From: Baffinella frigidus
Lineage: Eukaryota; Cryptophyceae; Cryptomonadales; Baffinellaceae
Reading direction: 5' to 3'
Assembly: GCA_026770585.1 (NCBI GenBank)
Contig: MU646887.1
Span: 111,075 to 124,395, forward strand
DNA length: 13,321 nt
Part shown: positions 5,725-12,291 of the stretch, piece after piece
Numbering within the stretch: position 1 is the stretch's first letter
Layout of the letters: each line of letters begins with the position of its first letter
Notes under the pieces: model-generated
Database searches by the model: none
Told to the model about the DNA's origin: nothing
What the model saw: only the letters and a program-made list of their open reading frames with translations
Position numbers and translations under genes: made by a program

Positions 5725-8700
5725 TTAGAGGTTGACGGAGGCCTTCCACAGGCCGAAGGTCGACTGGGCGGCCGAGAGCGACTTGAGCGCGGTCATGCCC
5801 TCCTTCTTTGAGATGGCGAGGTCGGCCTTCTGCTCACCAGAGTTTTGACCAGCGTCAGTCACCAGAGTTTGACCAGTGTCAGGCACCAGAGTTTTGACCA
5901 GTGTCAGGCAAACGCCCCGCACGCGTGTTTGGCAGACTGCGCCAGAAGGACGTGTGCATGCCCTCCTGAACGCCCTCCTTTGCTGGATCACAAGGTCAAC
6001 GTTCTGCAACCGTATTTATCAGCCAACCGCACGGGTATGCGTCAAAGTGCGCCCGCCGCACGCGTAGGCTTGCGCCAGAATGCAGAAAGTGTGCGTCACA
6101 ACGCGCGCCAGCAACAACCACGCGTGCTGGCGCCTGGGGCCAACAGCCAGCTTTCTCGAGATCGAAACGCCGGTGTCGTTCAGAGCAAAGCGCGCGTGCT
6201 TGGGGGTTATCCCTCAAGTGACCAACGGGCGAATAATCGCCCGTGGAAGCCCTACGCAGGTCCTAGGTCCCTACGGTAAGGCGTATGAGCCTACTGGTCA
6301 CTTAAGGGATAGGATCGCGTGCTTGCGGGGGAGCATGATGCGCGGCAGGGCCGCACAACCGCCCAAAGCTGGCCGTTGGCCTCAGGCGCCAGCACGCGTG
6401 GTTGTTGCTGGCGCGCGTTGTGGTGCACGCGTACTCTCTCTGCTTGCTGGCGGCAACGCTCAACGCCGCTGCGCTGGTTCTCGCACACCGCAGGACAGGA
6501 TGCAAGATTCACGCGCGGAGTGCCAATGTCAACTTTGACATGGTGTCGACCCTTACACACACGGTCGCGGATCCGCCGTGGTTCGTGTCGGTTTCGGAGT
6601 TTTCAGTTTCAAGGGTTTCAAGGGTGGAGATCAGACCTCGAGCTGGCTCTTGAACCGCTTGAAGAGGTCCTTGCTGGTCTGCAGCCACGAAACACCACGC
6701 CGTCAATCACACGAAACAACGCAGTCATTCCCGACACCCTGCTCCAGGGATCACTAGCATGCACCAACACCGCACTGTCAGTCCCGACGCCCGGCCCTAG
6801 GGTTCCCCCGCATGCACCCGCCTCCGCCTTCTCCTGCGCATCGCTCGCTCGGCACAGGGCAGGCGGGAGACGAGGCGTAGGAGGAGTTGGTGGAGTCAAC
6901 CGAGCGGAACACGACCAAGGCAGGGGCGGGGGGTGGAGGGGACGGGCGACCGCGCTCGGGTAGGCTCCATCAAGATGAGGGAGAGGGCGGGGGACGGGGG
7001 GGGTGGGGGGGGACGGAGGGTTGGAGGTGGGTTGCTCGACCGCGCTGGGGTAGGCTCAATCAAGACGCGGGCGAGGGTGAGGGCGAGGGCGAGGGCGGGG
7101 GATGGAGGGGATGGGGGGGTTGCTCTACCGCGCTGGGGTAGGCCTCGGCGAAGCGCTTCATGGACTTGCGGGTCTCGTTCATCTCATTGCGGAGCACGGC
7201 CGCGGCAAGCTCCCAGCTCTGGTGTAGGGTTTAGGGGTTGAGGGTGTGGGTTTAGGGGTTGAGGGTGTAGGGTTTAGGGGTTGAGGGTGTGGGTTTAGGG
7301 GTTTAACTTTAGGGTTTATGGTGTAGGGGTTGAAGTTGAGGGTGTAGGGTGTAGGGTGCGGAACCTGCTCGCCGATGAGCACCTCGCACTTCTGCATGGA
7401 GGCCGTGGTGGAGTCGAGGATGCGGGAGTAGATGCCGCGCTCCTCGTCACCCATCGAGGCCCAGAGGCCGGGGCCGGTCAGGCCGTAGGTGTCGCCGAAG
7501 GGCGCCGAGATCGGCGAGGTGGCGAAGTACCCCTGTCAATGTGAAACACGCGCCGTCAGGTCAGGTCCGGGGTGGGTGGGGGGGTCGCAAGCCAAGCCCG
7601 GTGAAACACGCGCCGGCATGTCGTCAGGTCAGGGCCACAACATGCCGCGCCGCGCGAAACAGCGCCCGATAGCACCCGCCGCTATGGCGACGTTGTACGG
7701 AGGGAGCGCGTGGGGTGTCAACGCTGGGCGCAGCGGAGGGTCGGCACGTCGACGTACACGTACCGTGTTACCGCAGTTTCACCCTCGCTGGGGGAGCGGA
7801 GCATCCCCACGATTCCGAGAATGTCTAAACATATCCAACCTCGAGAGAGACATGTGCCAGATTTTGTCATACGCGAGGAGGTGCAGGAAAGAGCAGAGTG
7901 CGTCACGTCAGCGTGTCCAACAGGCTCCTTGTCACAAGCCTGTCGCGGTTCAAGGTTGCCACGCAATGAGGTTCAGTCAAGCGAGCATCCCGCGGTTTCT
8001 GCACTGGCCCCTGCGCCGCCCGTCACAGGAGGCCTGTCTGTCGCCGTTCAAGGTTTTGCGCGCTCGCAGAATTGCCACGGGCTGACCTAGCATCGACGAA
8101 CTGAACGTTTAAGGAGAGGAGTTGAGGAGCGTGGGCAAGCACCGTCTTGGGCGAGTCGCCAAAGGCGAACGCGGACAGGGGAGCGGCGAGGATGGCCGCC
8201 GCCGCGGCCTTGACCATCTCGCGGCGGTCCATGCCCATGGTGACGCCGGACACCGCGCAGGTCTGGCGGACCTTGAGGCCCTGTCGGGGGAGAGCTCTCA
8301 GCACGTGCCTCTGCAGAGCCAGACCCGGTCCTGCTCTCGGTGGCGGTCTGCCTTGTGCTGCAACCACACCTCTGTGAACCCTGCGGAACGCGGCGAGAAG
8401 GGTTTCGCCCTTCTCGCGCGTGCTGGACGCCGGACCCCACACGACACGGATCCATGACTTCGCTCCTGAAAGGGACACCGCGAATGCTGACGCCAGCTCC
8501 TCCCGTGCCCACTTTCCGTCGCTGCTCTGCGCCCGTCCACCCCCACGATCCGCGTGCCATTCCTGAATCCTCGCCAGCCCCCTTGCTCTTCCCAGCGCCC
8601 GCCTCCAGAGCGTCGCCTCCAGACGTCAAGCTCCGCGAGGAGCAGCGGAGAAACCTCTGCGGGGGGGGGGGGCTCCTGCTCAATCGGGGGCGCGCGGCGG

Positions 8701-8788
8701 GAGAGGGGGGAACCTGGCCGAGGCCCACGGACGGCGCGAAGGCGGCGGCGCCGGCGGCGAGGGAGAGAACAGCGCAGGAAGTACGCAT
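5725..8788 (-). CDS. psbQ: PsbQ-like photosystem II extrinsic protein (six exons)
   Basis: PsbQ is a lumenal four-helix-bundle subunit that stabilises the oxygen-evolving complex. Exons on the minus strand: 8788-8714, 8280-8143, 7532-7365, 7218-7129, 6678-6637 and 5829-5725, giving 25+46+56+30+14+34 = 205 residues. Every junction is GT-AG and phase 0. Residues 1-19 (MRTSCAVLSLAAGAAAFAP) form an ER signal with the FAP plastid-import motif. R44-R45 followed by AAAAAILAAPLSAFA is a Tat-like lumen signal, cleaved after about A64, leaving about 141 residues, close to usual PsbQ. SWELAAAVLRNEM (about 128-140) recalls the conserved SW...DLR of PsbQ. The tail SKDLFKRFKSQLEKADLAI aligns with the DL...LDYA helix, and the chain ends in the hydrophobic SLSAAQSTFGLWKASVNL. 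The family call rests on my reading of pattern and targeting, not on a search. Exon 2 end (ACG|GTGCTT) is the least certain junction. Introns are rich in repeats (see separate entries). A partner start lies divergently at 9304. Confidence 0.75.
6091..6428. repeat. Large inverted repeat in psbQ intron 5
   Basis: The arm ACAACGCGCGCCAGCAACAA then CCACGCGTGCTGGCGCCTG on the left returns on the right as CAGGCGCCAGCACGCGTGG then TTGTTGCTGGCGCGCGTTGT. The outer flanks continue to match weakly. The loop contains B3 almost centrally (6208-6311). This could be a larger foldback element into which B3 inserted, or an inverted duplication around B3. Confidence 0.8.
6208..6311. mobile_element. TIR element family B, copy B3 (reverse orientation)
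   Basis: It starts TATCCCTCAAGTGACCAACG and ends CCTACTGGTCACTTAAGGGATA, where the right part GGCGTATGAGCCTACTGGTC is the reverse complement of the B1/B2 left part. Length is 104 bp with TA at both edges. It lies inside psbQ intron 5. Confidence 0.85.
6679..7128 (-). other. psbQ intron 4 with duplicated exon-4 edge
   Basis: A 450-bp intron, donor GTAGAGC at 7128 and acceptor GGCTGCAG at 6679. The exon 4 end plus donor (ACCGCGCTGGGGTAGGCC on the plus strand, 7127-7144) is copied at 7039-7056 and 6949-6966, in steps of 88 and 90 bases, each followed by GA/GGGCGAGGG-rich sequence. Each copy carries a decoy junction, GCGCG|GTCGAG on the minus strand. Confidence 0.7.
7219..7364 (-). other. psbQ intron 3, almost wholly telomere-like repeat
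   Basis: A 146-bp intron (donor GTTCCGCA at 7364, acceptor ACACCAG at 7219). On the plus strand nearly the whole of 7223-7356 is GGTTTAGGGGTTGAGGGTGT-type units; on the transcript strand it is CCCTAAACCC-type, which also makes the intron end pyrimidine-rich before its AG. Confidence 0.75.
7533..8142 (-). other. psbQ intron 2
   Basis: A 610-bp intron, donor GTGCTTGC at 8142 and acceptor CATTGACAG at 7533. It contains a 60-base-spaced duplication of GTGAAACACGCGCCG (7541 and 7601) and two related blocks holding GTTCAAGGTT and ATTGCCACG/GTTGCCACG (7940-7965 and 8035-8082). No exon-like sequence is evident inside. The donor is weak by usual consensus, so an alternative donor further on is possible. 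Confidence 0.55.
8281..8713 (-). other. psbQ intron 1
   Basis: A 433-bp intron, donor GTTCCCCCC at 8713 and acceptor CCCCGACAG at 8281. A minus-strand frame stays open right through it (8788-8087), but the translated stretch is low-complexity and the real lumen-targeting codons of exon 2 are in another frame there, so it is not coding. A run of ten G lies at 8661-8670. Confidence 0.6.
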
Positions 8789-9303
8789 GTTTGCGGCGGT
8801 GAGGTTTCGATCGAAAAAGATGAAACAGAAAATGCGGCTGGGTCACGTTACCACATTCTTAAAAGTCAATTTCCTTTGAGACACATTGACTTTTGATGAA
8901 AGGTTCGTTGTCCTCGTGATTTGGGACAAAAGTTGCCGTTATGATGAAAGTTGAATCCTTTTTTAGAATTTGTGACTTTGTGGGGTGGAAGTAAAAAGGA
9001 GATCTCCCAGAACCACCCACGTCCCCCCTTGCTTCGTTCTGTTTGTGCTTTGAGGAGGGCTGTGACATCGTTTAGGGGCTGTGACCTCCATTCTTTCCCC
9101 TTGATCTCTTTCGAAGGCTGACATCCGAGGCAACAACAAAACTCGATCCTTCCTCCGACACGCGGCCGAACGAGCACAGAGCACCGAACACCGAGCACCG
9201 ACCAGCTGCACATCCCAGCCCCGCCGCCCCCGCCCCCGCCACGCCGCACCTCCTCGCCTCTGCGTCGCCGCCCGCCAACCAGCCACACCCTCCGACGTCA
9301 ACC
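8789..9303. promoter_or_regulatory. Divergent promoter region between psbQ and the three-motif gene
   Basis: Both genes start outward from this 515-bp interval, so it should hold both promoters. No TATA box or CCAAT box stands out. A perfect 10-base inverted repeat, AAAAGTCAAT-14-ATTGACTTTT, lies at 8861-8894, about 75 bases upstream of the psbQ ATG. Toward the other gene, the stretch 9168-9260 is rich in GAGCACCGA repeats and pyrimidine runs, fitting a 5' UTR. Spacing and roles are inferred. Confidence 0.5.
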
Positions 9304-9744
9304 ATGTGCATCGATTGCCAGGTCCCGCGGCCGCCCCAGGCTCAGTGCGAAGCGCTCCGCATGGCGAACACGCAGAGTGACGTCGAGCTGAGGGACTTCC
9401 ACCTCGCGGCTTTCCTCCATGGCTTCGCGTCGTCGCCCGTCGCCGCTGCCAAGGCCGCGCCCTGCCACGCCACCCCCCCGCCGACCACCGCGAGCAAGCC
9501 CAACACCCACGTCGCGACGTGGAACAACGACTGCCTCGACTGGGACGTGCGCGACCCCCAGCTCGCGTTCAGCCTCAAGGACTTCTCGTGCGATCTCGAC
9601 CTCTTCCCGACGCCGGCCGCCCCCTCCTCCACGCCCTCGGCGCTCCCCGCGAGCCTGCCGCTCGTTGAGGAGGGCGTGGACGAGTGGAAGCTGCGGGACC
9701 CGCAGCTCGAGGCCAGCATCAAGGACTTTGAGTTCTCGTTTTGA
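9304..9744 (+). CDS. Unrecognised 146-residue protein with three RDPQL motifs
   Basis: I do not recognise a family. A single uninterrupted GC-rich exon runs from ATG (context CAACCATGT) to TGA, with a strong C/G third-base preference like the psbQ exons. Three related 16-residue segments lie at 26-41 (DVELRDFHLAAFLHGF), 79-94 (DWDVRDPQLAFSLKDF) and 127-142 (EWKLRDPQLEASIKDF). They are separated by Ala/Pro/Ser/Thr-rich linkers of 37 and 32 residues. The consensus is [DE]-[WV]-x-[LV]-R-D-[PF]-[QH]-L-x-x-x-[LI]-[KH]-[DG]-F. The N-terminus holds C2-x-x-C5 and no signal, transit or membrane segment, so it is predicted soluble and cytosolic or nuclear. Five residues follow the last motif, ending FSF. 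The layout suggests a disordered chain displaying repeated docking motifs; that role is inference. M20 is a possible alternative start. Confidence 0.7.
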   Translation: MCIDCQVPRPPQAQCEALRMANTQSDVELRDFHLAAFLHGFASSPVAAAKAAPCHATPPPTTASKPNTHVATWNNDCLDWDVRDPQLAFSLKDFSCDLDLFPTPAAPSSTPSALPASLPLVEEGVDEWKLRDPQLEASIKDFEFSF

Positions 9745-9812
9745 GCATTCTGAGCGTTCTTCGTCGCGGGGTGGGATTTGAGAGCGGTGCTAGGCGCGCG
9801 CTTTGTGTGAGA

Positions 9813-9834
9813 TAGAGCGAGCGAGCGAGCGAGC

Positions 9835-9866
<32 letters not shown>

Positions 9867-9958
9867 GCGAGAGAGAGAACGAGAGAGAGAGAGTGTGTGT
9901 GTCTGTGTGTGTGTGTCTCTGTGTGAGAGAGATAGAGGGAGCGGGGGAGTCAGAGCTT
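9813..9958 (+). repeat. Compound microsatellite (GAGC)n (GA)n (GT)n
   Basis: Purine-rich simple repeats begin about 70 bases after the stop codon of the preceding gene: GAGC units, then GA runs, a second GAGC block, GA again, then GT with TCT interruptions. This probably lies in its 3' UTR. The open frames crossing it, on either strand, are low-complexity artefacts. Confidence 0.9.
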
Positions 9959-10261
9959 ATCTCTGTGTTTGAAAATATGTGCATAGAGAGAAATATTAAC
10001 AGTGGGAGCTAGGCGCGAGTGGCAACGTTTGTATCAACAGAATAAAAACTACAGGGGACAGTCTCGTCGTGTCTGCACGCATAGCTGAATATTAATGTGC
10101 GAGGCCACTCAATTTAAACGGCCTTTATGCTTTCGTAAGGGTGGCTTCTTTCTTATCTTGCGATATTAGCTCCGACATAGCTTTATTAGGAGAAAGCACA
10201 ATGCGCAGCATGTGCGGCGCTGACTCTGATTGTTTGGCAATAAATTATTCATTTCTTTTTA
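9959..10261. other. 3' flank of the three-motif gene, with possible polyadenylation signal
   Basis: AATAAA occurs at 10041-10046, about 300 bases after the stop, and again inside CAATAAATTATTC at about 10239. Either could be a polyadenylation signal, but many algae do not depend on AATAAA, so this is weak. Nothing else is recognised. Confidence 0.3.
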
Positions 10262-10369
10262 CAAAGTTACCTCGCTCATAAGGAGACACATCGTCCTAGG
10301 CCCCTACAGTAGGCCCATACGGTGGACCTGGGGGGGGGGGGGGTTCCTCATGAGCGAGGTACCCCTGTA
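10262..10369. mobile_element. TIR element family A, copy A5 (left end eroded)
   Basis: The left end is reduced to GTTACCTCGCTCATAAGGAG, and the right end CATGAGCGAGGTACCCCTGTA is intact. The core has CCTAGGCCCCTACAGTAGGC. A run of about 15 G (10329-10343) precedes the right end. Confidence 0.8.
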
Positions 10370-10748
10370 GAAGGATATCCTAGCTCTGTCCCACTAAATC
10401 TGGTCTCATCATCATTATTTTTGAAGAAGCATCTCCAGTACAAATCACAAAGCTAGATGTCTAGGTTACAAGAACCCAGAACTTCAGAACACGCACCGGG
10501 TTTCAGGGCCTGCGTGTGCTTGATTTGGTACCAGCAGGTTGACTAAATCTCGCGTTGGTGAGGGTTGACTAGTCAACCCTCTGGCACTAATTTAAGAACA
10601 CAGCCACCAACCGTGGCTCGACCAAGGGTGTTTCTATCATAGATCAAGAGAGGCAGTATTAATTCATTAATCGAGAGAGTCCTTAATTAATTCATCAATT
10701 ATTTTTTCTCATCAATCCTCTACGGTCCGCTGAGCGGCGAGGTGCCGA
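10370..10748. other. Intergenic stretch with a perfect 22-base palindrome
   Basis: No gene is supported. GAGGGTTGACTAGTCAACCCTC at 10560-10581 is its own reverse complement apart from nothing (22 of 22). Just before it, GGTTGACTAAATCTCGCGT (10538-10556) recurs inverted at 4397-4415 inside A4. The AT-rich part 10650-10710 repeats TTAATTCAT and leads into the host repeat around A6. Confidence 0.55.
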
Positions 10749-10872
10749 ACAGGGGTACCTCGCTCATAAGAAACCGACCCCCCCCTAAGACCACCGTATG
10801 GCCCTGGGCATAGTCCTACTGTAGGGTCCTAGCTAGAGGGTGGCGCTTTCTTATGAGCGAGGTACCCCTGTA
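10749..10872. mobile_element. TIR element family A, copy A6
   Basis: Left end AACAGGGGTACCTCGCTCAT, with the outer TA mutated to AA, and right end ATGAGCGAGGTACCCCTGTA. The flanks GGCGAGGTGCCG on the left and GTACGCTCGGAGGAGGGT on the right are shared with A7 and with the empty site at 11301-11330. Confidence 0.9.
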
Positions 10873-11044
10873 GTACGCTCGGAGGAGGGTCGCGACCGCC
10901 ATGCATGCACCCCCACCGAGGCTGTCTGAGCAGGGGCGCAGAGAGAGGTCATGTGCACTCTACACGTCTCGATCTGCGGTCCAATTTATTAATCAATCAA
11001 TTAATTCATTGATCCACTACGGCCCAGAGAGTGGCGAGGTGCCG

Positions 11045-11165
11045 TACAGGGGTACCTCGCTCATAAGAAACCGCTCCCCCATAGGACCCTACGGTAGGAC
11101 TATGCCTAGGGCCCTACGGTGGTCCTAGGGGGGGAGCAGTTTCTTATAAGTGAGGTACCCCTGTA
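11045..11165. mobile_element. TIR element family A, copy A7
   Basis: 121 bp from TACAGGGGTACCTCGCTCAT to AAGTGAGGTACCCCTGTA, with TA at both edges. It is inserted in the same position of the same host repeat as A6 (left flank GGCGAGGTGCCG, right flank GTAGGTACGGAGGAGGGT). The interior is better matched to A3 than to A6. Because A6 and A7 occupy the same site in duplicated flanks, they may derive from one insertion that was later copied with its surroundings. Confidence 0.9.
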
Positions 11166-11279
11166 GTAGGTACGGAGGAGGGTCACGAGATCTAGAGAGA
11201 TTCCGGCTCCAGGCGATCTAACTTCCCGTGTTGGGATTAAGAAAGGCATCCCTCTTGATCTACGTGCGTAGATCGCCAC

Positions 11280-11330
11280 TCTACGATCCTAGAAGAGCAG
11301 GGAGATGCCGTAGTACGTTCGGAGGAGGGA
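11280..11330. repeat. Host repeat without an A element (related empty site)
   Basis: CTACGATCCTAGAAGAGCAG then GGAGATGCCGTAGTACGTTC and GGAGGAGGG aligns with the joined flanks of A6 and A7, with one TA (11311-11312) where they carry an element bounded by two. This shows the pre-insertion state, or an exact loss. Confidence 0.8.
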
Positions 11331-11676
11331 GGAACCCCCTCCATCCCCATCTCCCTCTCACACACTAGCCACCAACCCTCACGGAAGGACCAAGTCGATT
11401 GATTTCGACTTGTTCCCAAAAGTTGATTTTATACCAAGGCGACATTTTCCACTTTCGGGCACCTTTGTCACTTTTTCGGGGTGGCGTATGGAAATTTTGC
11501 ACACTGGCTTCGAGATGAGATTCATTTAACCCACAGAGAATGCTTCCGCGACATAGTTACGACAGATCCCATCCGATATGTGTTGGACCCAGGGGGGGAG
11601 GGGGGGGTGCGACGGGAGACGATAGTTGCTCTCATGTGAAAACAGATTCTACTTGAAACACAATGTTTTGCTATCT
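11331..11676. other. Unassigned intergenic sequence
   Basis: No gene, RNA or element end is recognised. A G-run lies near 11592-11609. Just upstream, GATCTACG-TG-CGTAGATC (11257-11274) is a small inverted repeat. Confidence 0.4.
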
Positions 11677-11807
11677 TACAGGGATACCTCGCTCATAAGA
11701 ACGCGCCAACCCCCTATGAGCATCATAGGGCCATACGCATATGCCTACCTTGGATGTAGGGTCCTAGCTAGGGGGAGGCGTTTTCTTATGAGCCAGGTAC
11801 TCCTGTG
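11677..11807. mobile_element. TIR element family A, copy A8
   Basis: It begins TACAGGGATACCTCGCTCAT and ends ATGAGCCAGGTACTCCTGTG, with the right TA changed to TG. The core ACGCATATGCCTACCTTGGA differs from other copies. Slightly longer (131 bp) and more diverged than A3 or A7. Confidence 0.8.
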
Positions 11808-11939
11808 CCGCCTTTTCATATTTGAACATCCTATCACTTCACCCTCCCCTGGGCCTACGCCTAGTGTATGGGCCTAGGGACCACCCTGATCGGTGTGTAC
11901 AGCGGGCGCTGCCGCTTCAAACCTGTCACGCGCACATGG

Positions 11940-12061
11940 TGCATGGGTACCTCGCTCATAAGGAAGCGCACCACCCCAGGACCCTACAGTAGGCATGTGC
12001 CTAGGGTCCTGTGATGGTCCTACGAGGGGGGGCGCTTTCTTATGAGCGATGTACCCCTGTA
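11940..12061. mobile_element. TIR element family A, copy A9
   Basis: The left end is degraded (TGCATGGGTACCTCGCTCAT) and the right end is ATGAGCGATGTACCCCTGTA. The core reads CCTACAGTAGGCATGTGCCT then AGGGTCCTGTGATGGTCC. Confidence 0.8.
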
Positions 12062-12190
12062 CTGAGTCCTGTCGTGTGTACTGTGCATCAAGAGCCTCTG
12101 CCCCCTTTCCTCAAGGACCTCTCTACAGGTCCTGCTCAGACACAGCCTCGGTGGGGGTGCATACATGGCGGCCATGTTGGTAGTCGTAAA

Positions 12191-12291
12191 GATCTCTCTC
12201 TCTCTCTCTCTCTCTCGCTCTCTCTCTCTCGCTCTCTCTCTCTTTCTCGGTATCTCTCTCTCTCTCGGTCTCTCTCTCTCTCTCTTTCTCC
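12191..12291. repeat. (CT)n microsatellite next to the ApaG-like stop codon
   Basis: About 100 bases of CT dinucleotide with occasional G and TTT interruptions. On the strand of the adjoining gene this is a GA tract beginning directly after the stop codon. The long open frames reading SLSLSLS or REREREREI through it are artefacts. Confidence 0.9.

Larger units (their letters stand above)
5830..6636 (-). other. psbQ intron 5, built from tandem repeats and a large foldback
   Basis: An 807-bp intron (donor GTCTGATC at 6636, acceptor TGAGCAG at 5830). At 5836-5908 a unit of about 32 bases containing CACCAGAGTTTTGACCAGTG occurs three times. A 64-base inverted repeat (6091-6154 against 6365-6428, about 60 matches) flanks a further 210 bases that contain element B3. 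The intron RNA could fold into a long stem. Confidence 0.65.

Noticed and set aside
6080-6963. Long plus-strand frames of 152 and 214 codons
   Set aside because: They run through the inverted repeat, element B3 and psbQ exon 5 on the opposite strand, with no motif and repetitive composition.
7940-8082. Possible tRNA pieces around GGTTCAAGGTT
   Set aside because: The T-arm-like string has no matching acceptor stem or anticodon arm; it is a small duplicated block in an intron.
8087-8788. Continuous 233-codon minus-strand frame starting at the psbQ ATG
   Set aside because: After residue 25 it becomes low-complexity Arg/Gly/Ser/Pro sequence. Splicing at 8713/8281 moves to the frame with the Tat-like lumen signal and links cleanly to the downstream exons.
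9342-9781. Overlapping open frames on both strands over the three-motif gene
   Set aside because: They are Arg/Pro/Ser-rich shadows. Only the 9304-9744 frame shows internal repeats at the protein level and a sensible start context.
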